Source of the DNA: Bacteroidota bacterium
GTDB lineage: Bacteria > Bacteroidota > Bacteroidia > Bacteroidales > NBLH01
Assembly: GCA_025361565.1 (NCBI GenBank)
Contig: JANYKN010000092.1
Location: 1 to 58,687, forward strand
Direction of reading: 5' to 3'
DNA length: 58,687 nucleotides
The first letter of the stretch is position 1; every line of letters starts with the position of its first letter. The position numbers and the translations under genes were made by a program. Shown here in pieces: positions 9,479 through 18,605 of the stretch. The notes under the pieces were generated by a model that saw only the letters and a list, made by a program, of their open reading frames with translations, had not been told where the DNA came from and searched no databases.

Positions 9479-9592
9479 AACCCTGAAAGGGCTGAACAGT
9501 CATTGGTTCAACCCTTTCAGGGTTGCTGTGTGCAATCATCCCTTCCACCGGTTACACCGGCGGCTATTCACGGTTAAAGTCTTTCAGACTTT
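9479..9592. repeat. Palindromic intergenic repeat with three hairpins
   Basis: Three successive inverted repeats are visible. AACCCTGAAAGGGCTGAAC (9479-9497) pairs with 9506-9524 with one mismatch. CCACCGGT (9545-9552) pairs with ACCGGCGG (9556-9563) with one mismatch. AAAGTCT (9576-9582) pairs with AGACTTT (9586-9592). A short open frame through this block (9465-9671) is a by-product. Words such as CAACCCTTTCAGGGTTG and the CACCGG stem recur in Bacteroidota genomes in my memory, so this is likely a REP-like dispersed element. Confidence 0.75.
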
Positions 9593-9668
9593 TAAAGCAG
9601 ACACTAATTACAATACAATTAAAGAACTTATATTCCCATTATTTGCACTAAAGATCAACGAAAGTACT

Positions 9669-9800
9669 TGATACCGCCAACCCTTGAAAATGATACCATC
9701 AATTGATGTAAATGATGCCGCCGACCATGGTAAAAGATGCCGTCGATAGAGGCCATTGATGGGGTGGATTGATGTATATGATGGGGTGAAGTTTGATAAT
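9669..9800. repeat. Degenerate 22-bp tandem repeat, six units
   Basis: The word TGATRCC/TGATGGG (once AGATGCC) starts at 9669, 9691, 9713, 9735, 9757 and 9779, exactly 22 bases apart each time. The units are diverged (for example TGATACCATCAATTGATGTA versus TGATGCCGCCGACCATGGTA) but keep the phase. I see no spacer/repeat division as in CRISPR and no gene. The following 9801-10155 is AT-rich and I find no gene in it before the LuxR-type start. Confidence 0.8.
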
Positions 9801-10155
9801 TCGATATATTATTATTGATTGAAAAAAAATTATTAGCATCTATAGCCAGATATTTCGAATAATTATTGCATAATAAATAGATAAAAGCTATATTTACATA
9901 ACGTCAAAATAATGCAAGTTACTTATCTTTTAAAGTGTCTGATAACTTGACAATAACAAAGACAATGGTTCTGTTTAATTTGTCACAATAAATTCATCAT
10001 AGAAACGATTGTTTATTTAGTATAATTAACAATTCTGATTAAAACAAGAGAATTTCTTGTTATTAATCTGGTTGCTTCAAAATGATGCTTTGCAATTAGT
10101 ATAAAATCAATTAAGCAACGATTTTATTTATCATTCTATATATTTGATTTGTCTT

Positions 10156-10845
10156 ATGTATCAATTCATTGAAGATAATTTTTTCCCGCAGCAAAAATTC
10201 ATACAAATTTCTACCAGAGCTTCCTCTATTCATTGGAATTTATTATCAGGGAAAATAATATCCGTAACAGGCATGCATGAATTTGTAGTTATCTTTAAAA
10301 GATATTTACAAAATATAGATATTAAGGAGCGATTTATTTTTGATTGTGTTCCACTTGAAATTTATAACAAAGTAAGAGATATAGCATTAAGGTATTATTA
10401 CAACCGGAGAAAAAATAACAGTAAACAATTCATTGTCGTATTTGCTATTAATAATGATGGGATTTTAGATTCAGAAAGCCCTGGCATATTTGTCCATGTA
10501 TATATTAATAATAACAATAATATTGGTTTGCTAACTTTAAGCCGTGCAGATGCAATCGCACAATTAAATAATAAAATATTACTTATCATTGAGCTTTTTG
10601 GTGATTTTAAGGGTAGAATAGCTTTTGCTACATCATTGCAAGAAAATTGCACCATGTATTTAATAAACAATGAATATGATATATTACAACTTTTAGCTAA
10701 AGGATATACATCAGAAAAGATATCTAAACTTCTTTGTCTTTCAAAGCATACCGTTAACGATGTTAGAAAAGATCTACTTGAAAAATTCAAAGCCAAAAAT
10801 ATTTTACAATTAATTTACCATGCACACAAAGAAGGATACATTTAG
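10156..10845 (+). CDS. LuxR-type (GerE) helix-turn-helix regulator
   Basis: The last 60 residues form a LuxR/GerE DNA-binding domain: LAKGYTSEKISKLLCLSKHT, then VNDVRKDLLEKFKAKNILQL. The first 165 residues (YQFIEDNFFPQQKFIQISTR onward) are unrecognised and have no phosphoacceptor receiver signature. I use the ATG at 10156 rather than an upstream TTG. The reading frame overlaps the next regulator gene by 26 bases, so the two are probably co-transcribed and translationally coupled. With the following gene it heads the surface-protein island. Confidence 0.8.
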   Translation: MYQFIEDNFFPQQKFIQISTRASSIHWNLLSGKIISVTGMHEFVVIFKRYLQNIDIKERFIFDCVPLEIYNKVRDIALRYYYNRRKNNSKQFIVVFAINNDGILDSESPGIFVHVYINNNNNIGLLTLSRADAIAQLNNKILLIIELFGDFKGRIAFATSLQENCTMYLINNEYDILQLLAKGYTSEKISKLLCLSKHTVNDVRKDLLEKFKAKNILQLIYHAHKEGYI

Positions 10846-11635
10846 TTCGTTTTTTACAAGTTTGCAACAATTCGATCTTTTAGAGCTATTAAAAGTATTT
10901 GGCAGCAGGCTGACCGATAAGGCTGCTGATATTGGGATGATTATAAAGATTTTGAGAAATGCAAATGATTTTTTAGTAAATACACATTCTTTTGTTCTTA
11001 TATCCGATCTAAAAACTTTGCGGCTTTTACATGTAACACCTTCGGTATTTCAGGCCACCGGTTATTCACAAATGGAATTTATAACAGGAGGAGTTCCGCA
11101 GTTTATAAAAAATTATTGCCCTGCGGATAGAATAAACAGCATGAAAATTTTAAACAAAGTAACTTCACATCAAAAAAAATTGGGACTAACTGACAAGAAC
11201 CTCTATCAATATATTACTACTTTCAGGTTTTTAAAAAAAAGTGGTTATTATGGATTCATGCATAACCGCATGATGTTTGTGGCGCATGATGACAGAAATG
11301 AACCTTGGGTTTTGGTTTCGATAGTTGGCAATATGGAATCATACACTATAGACGACAAAATATACTTTTCGCGTTTAAAATTTAACAGAGAATTAGGTAA
11401 ATACGAAACTGAATTTGCTGAGATATATGAACCTGAATACCTGAATATTCTTAATCAAACCGATTTAAAAATACTCAAATTATTAGCGCTAGGCATGGAT
11501 AATAGCCAAATAGCCAAGGAATTGAGCCTGACCGAACTCACCATAAAAGACTACCGGAAAAAGATGCTCAAAAAAACATGGTGCGAGAATTCTGCTGAAT
11601 TGTTGACTTTTGCACTGAGGAATAAACTGATATAG
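10820..11635 (+). CDS. PAS-like/LuxR-type helix-turn-helix regulator
   Basis: The 271-residue protein ends in a LuxR/GerE domain (LNQTDLKILKLLALGMDNSQ, IAKELSLTELTIKDYRKKML). A middle PAS-like segment (LLHVTPSVFQATGYSQMEFI, and FRFLKKSGYYGFMHNRMMFV) resembles the sensor part of Bacteroidota PAS-LuxR regulators. It begins inside the preceding regulator gene. Its extreme 3' end is found again as decayed fragments at 16110-16240 and 21452-21508, so this gene and its downstream DNA have been duplicated. The ligand is unknown. Confidence 0.8.
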   Translation: MHTKKDTFSSFFTSLQQFDLLELLKVFGSRLTDKAADIGMIIKILRNANDFLVNTHSFVLISDLKTLRLLHVTPSVFQATGYSQMEFITGGVPQFIKNYCPADRINSMKILNKVTSHQKKLGLTDKNLYQYITTFRFLKKSGYYGFMHNRMMFVAHDDRNEPWVLVSIVGNMESYTIDDKIYFSRLKFNRELGKYETEFAEIYEPEYLNILNQTDLKILKLLALGMDNSQIAKELSLTELTIKDYRKKMLKKTWCENSAELLTFALRNKLI

Positions 11636-11700
11636 TGATCCTCAAGGAAAATAATTACATTAATATGTAAACAAGATCTAAAATTTTCAAAATCCAAATT

Positions 11701-11991
11701 AATAATTATTAAAAAACAAATGATTATTTAGATAATCCTAAAAATTCATTGAATCATTACATTTAAATTCAGTAATCTTATCAACTAAAACATTCATTCG
11801 ACCAATAATACATTTCCATTCGTCAGAGAATATAATACATTCGTCAGGTATTTCCTCACTATAGTAAATACCCCTAAAAAGGGGGTATGGGCAATTCGAT
11901 CCGAAAATATATGTTTGCAAAAGTTTTCGAATAATTTTTTAAGCTTAAAATTTCAGGAGTTTCATCTGATTCATTCTCAAAAAGGATGTTA
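11701..11991. repeat. Intergenic element, copy 1
   Basis: This stretch aligns end to end with 16301-16592. Shared words include ATTATTAAAAAACAAA at the left, AATCTTATCAAC, TTCGTCA, the CCCCTAAAAAGGGGGTATGG block, TTTCGAATAATTTTT and AAAATTTCAGGA at the right. It occupies most of the spacer between the PAS/LuxR gene and the secreted-protein gene at 12072. On the minus strand a frame reading CPYPLFRGIYYSEEIPDEC runs through it, but it lacks a good start and is broken by stops in the other copy, so I do not call a gene. Confidence 0.8.
11819..11888. promoter_or_regulatory. Composite cis-element, copy 1: two TTCGTCA boxes plus CCCC/GGGG palindrome
   Basis: TTCGTCA occurs at 11819 and 11840 (21 bases apart). 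A 21-bp palindrome of the form ATACCCC-N7-GGGGTAT lies at 11868-11888, 28 bases after the second box. The same boxes at the same spacing recur at 16417 and 21635. It lies 184 bases before the 12072 start. A regulator binding site is an inference. Confidence 0.6.
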
Positions 11992-12071
11992 ATTAAAATA
12001 CATGTAATTTAAATAATTTCTAAAGTAAACTACATTGAGTTAATGTAACTTAAAATAAATAAAAAGATTTA

Positions 12072-14660
12072 ATGAAACAATTTTTAATAATAATTATAAT
12101 GTGCATTTCTACAATATTTTATGCACAAGAAGGTGAAATTTCAAGTGTAATAAATGATATAACTGTCGAAATCAACCTAGGAAAGAATAATGGTATAGCA
12201 GAAAATGATGTTTTGGAAGTATATGGAAAGGCCCAGTATAAGCATCCAACAACAGGTGAATTGATAATAAGCAATAAAATTCTGTTTGGAGAAATAACTG
12301 TTGTTTCGGTAGACGATAATGTTTCTTACGCTACAGTAAATTCTTCAAGTGAACCTCTATCATCGAGTTTAGTAGTAAAGAAAATCCCAGATGCAAGTTT
12401 ACAAAATGTCCAAGGAAATGTAGCTAAAATATTAAACGAAAAAACAATAGAGATTAACTTAGGCAAAAATCAAGGATTTAGCAAAAACGATAAATTTGAA
12501 GTATTTGGTAAAGGGCAATATATAAGCCCCACTACAGGCGAATCACACAATTCAAATAAAATACTACTTGGAAAAATCCTAATATTTATACCTAAGGACA
12601 GTTCATCAATCGCTTCAGTTATTTATTCAACCCAGACTTTTAGTACTGATAACATTGTTTTGCCAGTAAATGTGATGGAACAAAATAAATATTTTAATCC
12701 TAATGGCAATGGTATTTCAAATGTAGTAAAGGAAAGTGTTTCAATCAATCTCCAGCAAAACAATTTATCAAATGAAATTCAAAATGACAGTCTTAAAAAG
12801 GAATTAGATAAAATAAATCGGATAAACCCTGAGAAAATTTTAATTGAGAATACTCAGATACAAAATGAGTATTCAATAAGTAATTCAAATATAAGCAATG
12901 TAAAAAATGAAGTACAAGAAGTTAAAAAATATGATAGAAGCGCACTAACAATGTTTTTAGTTAGGAAAACTGATAAAACGCTTGATTATCAGAGTGAAAT
13001 AGATAGTTGTTATGAATTTTTGGAGATGCCTGATAAATATGATGAAATGAGCACTGATAATATTTTCCTAGACCTGAGAGGTGACGAAATTAGCGAAAGT
13101 CAGATTGAATCAAAGTTGGAAGCTGATGGAGTTGGAAGGGAATTAATTGCAAAATGGTTCAATCGGAATCAAAATGGCATTTTCGATATGTCATTAATTA
13201 AAGACAGGGCCTTTTACAACGCAACACAAGAGGATTTGGTTATTGCAAACCTTCAGAAAAGAGGGATTGCTGCTATTGGTGATTATGGTGAAAATCTGAT
13301 TGGTAATACTTTCATTGTAGTTAATGAGATTTCTTATTTTGATAAAGAAAAATCAGGAAAAAAAGCTTCAGGTGTTTTTAAAAGTATTAGTTCAATTGCA
13401 GGATCGGTTGGTGACCTTTCAGGGATAAATGTCAATGTAGTAACGGATCGGGTTCAGCAAGTATCAGATATTGGCGCCTTAACTACCGACATTTTGGCTA
13501 AAGGTTTTTTTGTTACAATAAAATCTTACCTATATAAATTAGAATGGAATGAAGAAATTGCTACTAATTTTTACTTAAATTATTATACAGATTCAATCGA
13601 CAATAATAAGATTAAGAAGTTTAATAAAGCTCAGTTCAATATTCAATACATAGGTAGTTACAAAGCAAGAGCTGGCGTTCAATCCACCACTTTCTCTGCT
13701 CGCACGCAGAATGAATTGATTGTAAAAACCATGTATGAGGCAATTGATAATAATATCCAAAAACTTCAGAAAAATTTTGAAGTTTTTAAAGTCAAAACTC
13801 CAATTATAGCAATAGAACCAAATATTATAGCTCCAATAGGTATGAAAGAAGGGGTTAATTCGAAAACCCGTTTTGATGTATTCCAAGTAGTTGAAGACAA
13901 GGATGGAGTAAGAAAATTCGAAAATGTTGGTTCTGTCAAACCTGTTAAAGGATACATATGGGATAACCGCTATATGGCTGATTTTGGGAAAGGCAGTTAC
14001 AAAGGAAACACATACATTGATGGTACTTATTTTAAACAAATCAATGGTGGAAAACTTAAACCAGGTATGCTTTTAAGGGAGGCTAAAGGCTCTGGCCCTA
14101 CTAATGTATCTGATAATTCAAGCGGTAGTAATAAAATAAATTCCAATATTGAAAAACGTGATGAAATCTCTATTTCCGATAAAAAGAACAGGTTTTATTT
14201 TGCATTAGATTTATCTTATGCCTTTGGAAAAGAAATGTATTCGTATAATGATAATTTTGAAAGCGGCTATTATACATATGATTCTTATCAAAAAAAGTAT
14301 GTTTGGGCATATAATACAGAACAGGATAAAGTAACGAGGGAAAAGTCCTCATCAATAATACAATTATCTGCAGAATTTGGAGGAAAATTTGGATTATTTG
14401 TTATTGGAGGATACTCAGAAATTTATACGCAAGAAGGTTTAGGTTATACTTGTGGGCTGGTATCGAAATTAGATCTGTCGAAATCTACAAATACACCTTA
14501 TATTGGCCTAAGGGCAGGAATTGGTAAGTACTCAGAACTTCAGGCAGAAGCAGGGTTTCGATTCAATAAATTTACTGTTTTTTATAAAAGAACGAGATAT
14601 TCATCTGATAGTGAAAATTATATGAGGCTAAATTCAATTGGCGTTGGGTTCTTATTCTAA
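12072..14660 (+). CDS. Exported protein with two FlgT-C-like repeats and a conserved central domain
   Basis: A signal peptide (MKQFLIIIIMCISTIFYAQ) is followed by two tandem domains of about 90 residues (20-108 and 113-205). Both show VEINLGKNNGI/IEINLGKNQGF and PTTGE, resembling the FlgT C-terminal fold. A low-complexity linker leads to a central domain (about 290-675) with IAKWFNRNQNGIFDMSLI, GMKEGVNSKTRFDVFQ and YIWDNRYMA. The same central domain is in the frameshifted gene at 17862-19081. The last 140 residues look like paired outer-membrane beta strands and end in GVGFLF. Function is unknown; cell-envelope location is inferred. Confidence 0.7.
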   Translation: MKQFLIIIIMCISTIFYAQEGEISSVINDITVEINLGKNNGIAENDVLEVYGKAQYKHPTTGELIISNKILFGEITVVSVDDNVSYATVNSSSEPLSSSLVVKKIPDASLQNVQGNVAKILNEKTIEINLGKNQGFSKNDKFEVFGKGQYISPTTGESHNSNKILLGKILIFIPKDSSSIASVIYSTQTFSTDNIVLPVNVMEQNKYFNPNGNGISNVVKESVSINLQQNNLSNEIQNDSLKKELDKINRINPEKILIENTQIQNEYSISNSNISNVKNEVQEVKKYDRSALTMFLVRKTDKTLDYQSEIDSCYEFLEMPDKYDEMSTDNIFLDLRGDEISESQIESKLEADGVGRELIAKWFNRNQNGIFDMSLIKDRAFYNATQEDLVIANLQKRGIAAIGDYGENLIGNTFIVVNEISYFDKEKSGKKASGVFKSISSIAGSVGDLSGINVNVVTDRVQQVSDIGALTTDILAKGFFVTIKSYLYKLEWNEEIATNFYLNYYTDSIDNNKIKKFNKAQFNIQYIGSYKARAGVQSTTFSARTQNELIVKTMYEAIDNNIQKLQKNFEVFKVKTPIIAIEPNIIAPIGMKEGVNSKTRFDVFQVVEDKDGVRKFENVGSVKPVKGYIWDNRYMADFGKGSYKGNTYIDGTYFKQINGGKLKPGMLLREAKGSGPTNVSDNSSGSNKINSNIEKRDEISISDKKNRFYFALDLSYAFGKEMYSYNDNFESGYYTYDSYQKKYVWAYNTEQDKVTREKSSSIIQLSAEFGGKFGLFVIGGYSEIYTQEGLGYTCGLVSKLDLSKSTNTPYIGLRAGIGKYSELQAEAGFRFNKFTVFYKRTRYSSDSENYMRLNSIGVGFLF

Positions 14661-14683
14661 AATTTAACTAAACTTTATTTAAA

Positions 14684-16066
14684 ATGAAATTTAAAAATAT
14701 AATTATAATATTTGTGTTAATAATATTTGGTTGCAAAAAGGATGAATTTGCAGTTGAAAAACCTACCCTTACTACTCTAGATGTACTTAATATATCTAAA
14801 TATGGAGCGTCAACAGGAGGAGAAATACAATCTGATGGTGGAGCAGATATAATTGATAAAGGAATTTGCTGGAGCACATACCCAAACCCTTTAATATCAA
14901 ACAACTATATATCTTATGGTTCTGGATTGGGGTCTTTTCCTTCAGAATTGAACAACCTAGAATCTAATACAAACTATTATGTAAGAGCCTACGCCACTAA
15001 TAGCAAAGGCACCTCTTATGGTAATGAAATGACATTTAAGACATTATCTCAGGCAAACATTACAACAAGTTCAATTACAGGGATAAGTGAATATGCTGCA
15101 ACATGTGGGGGTGAAATTAATGCAGAAGGTATTCGACCCAATATTGTGTATGGCGTTTGCTGGGATAAATACTCTGATCCTTCAATTTATAACGATAAGA
15201 CAACCGATGGCACAAGTGTAAATGACTACTTGAGCTTTACAAGCTACATAACAAATCTGACTTCAAATACCAGGTATCATGTCCGTGCTTATGCTACCGA
15301 AGATAATGAAACCCAATATGGAGAAAATCAAAATTTCACAACCCTCGCTGAGGTTTCGACAAATACTGTCTCAGGTATAACATCATCAACAGCTACATGT
15401 GGAGGCTATATTTCATATGGAGGAGGCGAAGCAATATATGAGAGGGGAGTTTGCTGGAACACCTATTCAAATCCAACCATTTTTGATTCAAGAACTAGCG
15501 ATGGAACAGGCACAGGAAGTTATACCAGTAATATAACTGGTTTAGCAAACAATACAACCTATTATATTCGTGCTTACGCCACCAATGAAGGTGGCACAGT
15601 ATATGGGGAAGAGTATACATTTGTAACAGCTACATCTTATTGTACTTCAAACCACAACACCAATGATGAATGGATTGATTATGTGTCTTTTTCCGGAATT
15701 TCATACAGTTCTGCTGGCAGCTCAACTGGTTATGTTTATGTAATATCTCAATACGCAACTGTCACAAAGGGTTATAATTATACATTAATATTTAGTTCGG
15801 GGTTTAGAAGTGGTTATTCTGCCACTGAATATTGGTGTGTCTGGATTGACTACAATCATAATGGAGTTTTTGGTAGTTCTGAAAAAGCACTCCAGAGTAT
15901 GACCTCTAACACTGCGAACTATAGTAATAATATTATAATTCCATCAACTGCAACCTCAGGTTGGACACGTATGCGGGTAAGTATGAAATTTAATAGTTTA
16001 CAAACTGATGCTTGTGATGCCTTCACGTATGGTGAGGTCGAAGATTATGATGTTTATATTTATTAA
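14684..16066 (+). CDS. Surface lipoprotein with three fibronectin-III-like repeats and a GEVED domain
   Basis: A lipoprotein signal ends at FGC (residue about 17). Three repeats of about 90-95 residues follow, each with GG-x-I, a GICW/GVCW motif, a T/S-rich loop and an ending like NTNYYVRAYATNSKGTSYG. The C-terminal 150 residues match the GEVED domain, ending FTYGEVEDYDVYIY. These domains belong to Bacteroidota adhesin-like surface proteins. The gene starts 23 bases after the preceding one and is probably in the same transcript. A decayed relative of its repeats lies at 21209-21451. Confidence 0.8.
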   Translation: MKFKNIIIIFVLIIFGCKKDEFAVEKPTLTTLDVLNISKYGASTGGEIQSDGGADIIDKGICWSTYPNPLISNNYISYGSGLGSFPSELNNLESNTNYYVRAYATNSKGTSYGNEMTFKTLSQANITTSSITGISEYAATCGGEINAEGIRPNIVYGVCWDKYSDPSIYNDKTTDGTSVNDYLSFTSYITNLTSNTRYHVRAYATEDNETQYGENQNFTTLAEVSTNTVSGITSSTATCGGYISYGGGEAIYERGVCWNTYSNPTIFDSRTSDGTGTGSYTSNITGLANNTTYYIRAYATNEGGTVYGEEYTFVTATSYCTSNHNTNDEWIDYVSFSGISYSSAGSSTGYVYVISQYATVTKGYNYTLIFSSGFRSGYSATEYWCVWIDYNHNGVFGSSEKALQSMTSNTANYSNNIIIPSTATSGWTRMRVSMKFNSLQTDACDAFTYGEVEDYDVYIY

Positions 16067-16109
16067 AGAATTACGTGCTGCTCTGTTAAAAAAATAGGGC
16101 AGCCGCTTC

Positions 16110-16240
16110 TAAGATAAAATAGCGAAATTGAAAATCTTTATATAAAAATACAATCAGGACTATTGAAAAAATTAACAATAATATGGTGGAAGGAAATCTA
16201 TGAATTGCAATTATTTACGTTGCGGAATAAGTTGATCTAA
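16110..16240 (+). pseudogene. Decayed 3' end of a PAS/LuxR regulator gene
   Basis: Read in frame, 16158-16240 gives DY*KKLTIIWWKEIYELQL, then FTLRNKLI and a stop. This aligns with DYRKKMLKKTWCENSAELLT, then FALRNKLI at the end of the intact gene at 10820-11635. An internal TGA replaces the Arg codon, and similarity fades before about 16110. The stop lies 225 bases before the palindrome of element copy 2, close to the 232 bases in the intact module. Confidence 0.75.
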
Positions 16241-16300
16241 TTCCGTATTTAAAAGTAGAAGGTAATTTGCTAAACACTTGAAATTTGTTTAAACACTTTA

Positions 16301-16592
16301 CAATTATTAAAAAACAAATTCTTATTTAGAAATTCCTCAAAATCCATTAATGCAATACGTCTATATTCACTAATCTTATCAACAAATATATTCATCCAGT
16401 CAACAGTATATCTCGATTCGTCAAAGAATACAAAACATTCATCAGGTATTTTCTTGATATGATAAATACCCCTAAAAAGGGGGTATGGGCAATTCGAATT
16501 GAAAAGCTATGTTTGTAAAAGATTTCGAATAATTTTTCAGCTGAAAATTTCAGGAACAGTTTATTATGACTCATTCCCCATAGGGATGCTGT
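16301..16592. repeat. Intergenic element, copy 2
   Basis: Homologous over about 290 bases to 11701-11991 (see the words listed there), with scattered substitutions but almost no length change. It lies between the decayed regulator fragment and the exported-protein gene at 16697. The minus-strand frame CPYPLFRGIYHIKKIPDEC is again present, but has a TAG just upstream where copy 1 has TAT. Confidence 0.8.
16417..16486. promoter_or_regulatory. Composite cis-element, copy 2
   Basis: TTCGTCA at 16417 and TTCATCA at 16438 are 21 bases apart. The ATACCCC-N7-GGGGTAT palindrome at 16466-16486 begins 28 bases after the second box. The spacing is identical to copies 1 and 3. The next start codon is 211 bases downstream. 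Confidence 0.6.
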
Positions 16593-16696
16593 TGATATTT
16601 GTCTATATATTATCGAAATCTGGTTTTATTTTTATATACCGCAATCAATAAGCAATTATTTATATTATTAATGTTTAACTATCAAAAAAAATATCA

Positions 16697-17806
16697 ATGA
16701 ATTTTAAAAAATTATTATTACTTCCAGTGCTTATGATAGTTTTTATACCTAAAAATTTAACAGTTGCACAAGATTTCGATCATTTGTTCACCGATGGTCT
16801 TAATCTAAATATTAAAACTGAATTAGTATATGACGGTTGGAACCCTGATGAATCTTATAATTTGCAATATTATACTGAAGGTTTTCAGCATTTTAAATTT
16901 GAAGCCAAATTAACACATGACCTCAAACTATTTAAAGAACTGAAATTTGAATGGGAAACTAATTTCCATGCTACTCATCAGGAAGAACTGTTACAGGTGT
17001 ACAGCGCACAGACCCCAATAGAAAAAGCATATAAAAAAATCAAAATAATAGCTGGAATGGGTGAAAAATATGGTGATTTTAATCCATGGACATCTAATAG
17101 TGTATTTGATTTGTCATATTCGAAAGAAGCTTTTTTTATAGAAGTTACCCCAACTGTGCCAACCCTGATATATGCACCATTTGAATCAAATAATTTCGTA
17201 GAATTACATGCTGGAGAAACTTTGGGTATGTTTACTAAGTTCGAAGAGCTACAAGGGACATTTAATACGGGAGGATTTGCTCTTCTTCCATTTATTGTTT
17301 CTTCACTTACAGGAGGAACAGTTACCGATGTTTTACAAATGGATGGTTTTGATACTCGTTTGGGAGCCTATTATTCAACTTTTCAAAAACCCTATATGGT
17401 TGATCAGGTATCGACTCATGGAACCACAACTGGAGAATCTAATTATATATATGCAGCCAAGTTTAATGCTGTTGGCTTAGTTGAAAAATATGGGTATTAC
17501 GGGAAAATATTTACATGGGATATGCAAATGAACTATGGAGCTGCATGGGTAAAATTAAGACAAGATCAGGTTCTTAAGGATTCTGAAAGTTTGATGTTTT
17601 TTCATTATAAATTGGGTACTGGCATGGGTTTTCATATACCGCTTTTTGAATCAAGGGTGAATATTAGTATTAAAGGTAGTATTGACTGGGGCTTTATGTA
17701 CGGTGGAACATATGATGACGAAACTGAAACGATAGTAACACAAAGTTATCTTAATGATGACCTCATTTATAAACTGCTTGGATCAGTCACTGTTAATCTA
17801 TTTTAA
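16697..17806 (+). CDS. Putative outer-membrane or exported protein, unrecognised
   Basis: The protein has 369 residues with a signal peptide ending near LTVAQ. Its alternating aromatic strands (LNIKTELVYDGW, FKFEAKLTHDLKLFKELKFE, MGFHIPLFESRVNISIKGSI) and terminal Phe suit a beta-barrel outer-membrane protein. I do not recognise a named family. It follows element copy 2 and precedes the frameshifted gene at 17862 by 55 bases, so those two may share a transcript. Confidence 0.55.
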   Translation: MNFKKLLLLPVLMIVFIPKNLTVAQDFDHLFTDGLNLNIKTELVYDGWNPDESYNLQYYTEGFQHFKFEAKLTHDLKLFKELKFEWETNFHATHQEELLQVYSAQTPIEKAYKKIKIIAGMGEKYGDFNPWTSNSVFDLSYSKEAFFIEVTPTVPTLIYAPFESNNFVELHAGETLGMFTKFEELQGTFNTGGFALLPFIVSSLTGGTVTDVLQMDGFDTRLGAYYSTFQKPYMVDQVSTHGTTTGESNYIYAAKFNAVGLVEKYGYYGKIFTWDMQMNYGAAWVKLRQDQVLKDSESLMFFHYKLGTGMGFHIPLFESRVNISIKGSIDWGFMYGGTYDDETETIVTQSYLNDDLIYKLLGSVTVNLF

Positions 17807-17861
17807 GATGTTTCCCATTTTGATGTATAACCTTATAATATTAAGTTAAATATATTGAACT

Positions 17862-18605
17862 ATGCAAAAACATTGTACTATTATTAGTATGTTGTTGTTT
17901 ATTCCAACATTGATTTTAGGACAAAAATCTCAGCCAGAGGTTGTTTACAGAAGAAGTTCTTTGTATACAATGATGATTAATGAACCTAACAGACAATATG
18001 CAGATATCATAGCTAAAACATTCATCAATTCACCTATTCCTGATAAATTCAACGACCATCTTTTATCTGAGCGGTCTATTGAAAGTGGAATACAATTTAG
18101 TAACAATTCAAAAGAAGAAAAAATTCATCTACAAGAAAATAATATTAGTGATTATTTACAGAAGAATCAAGTTGCCAAAGCAATGATTGCTAAATGGTTT
18201 AACCGCAATGAAAACGGTACTTTTAATATGGATTTAATTTCTGAAAGAGGCACCTATAATGCTTCTGAAATGGATGTAAATATCGCTAAAAGCAGTAAGA
18301 GGGGATTCGCTCTATTGTCTGATGCTGGAGAAGAATTAATAAACAATACTTTCATCATAGTAAGTGATTTTGATTATGTAAATAAGGAAGAAGTTGCAAA
18401 TAAAATCAAAGGAGGTTTGTCATTTATTAAGGATATTGCAAGCCTTGTTGACGAAAATGTTGAAAATGAAGCTGCAACTTCTACATTAACAGTATTTGGG
18501 AAAGGGTACGTTGTAAAAACAACCTCTTATTGTATCAATTGGTTTGGAATGATTCAATTGCTTCAATATTTTATAACGATTACTGGATGGATAACAATTC
18601 GATAG
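17862..18605 (+). CDS. Exported protein related to the 12072 gene product, N-terminal part of a frameshifted gene
   Basis: A signal peptide (MQKHCTIISMLLFIPTLILG) is followed by the central domain of the 12072 protein without its FlgT-like repeats: SSLYTMMINEPNRQY, MIAKWFNRNENGTFNMDLIS and ERGTYNASEMDVNIAKSSKR are clearly alignable. After VVKTTSY the frame diverges from the relative. Restoring one T near 18529-18532 would give TSYLYQLVWNDSIAS, which matches KSYLYKLEWNEEIAT and continues in the frame of 18530-19081. I therefore see a one-base deletion in one gene of 17862-19081. Confidence 0.7.
   Translation: MQKHCTIISMLLFIPTLILGQKSQPEVVYRRSSLYTMMINEPNRQYADIIAKTFINSPIPDKFNDHLLSERSIESGIQFSNNSKEEKIHLQENNISDYLQKNQVAKAMIAKWFNRNENGTFNMDLISERGTYNASEMDVNIAKSSKRGFALLSDAGEELINNTFIIVSDFDYVNKEEVANKIKGGLSFIKDIASLVDENVENEAATSTLTVFGKGYVVKTTSYCINWFGMIQLLQYFITITGWITIR

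Noticed and set aside
9465-9671. 68-residue frame after the HU-like gene
   Set aside because: It runs through three hairpins of a palindromic repeat and has no protein-like features.
9669-9800. CRISPR array
   Set aside because: The period is 22 bp with whole units diverged. There is no constant repeat with unique spacers and no cas gene nearby.
11738-11920. Minus-strand frame reading CPYPLFRGIYYSEEIPDEC in element copy 1, with counterparts in copies 2 and 3
   Set aside because: No ATG start, stops at equivalent positions in the other copies, and no size conservation. Treated as part of a non-coding or fossil element, though a dead gene cannot be excluded.
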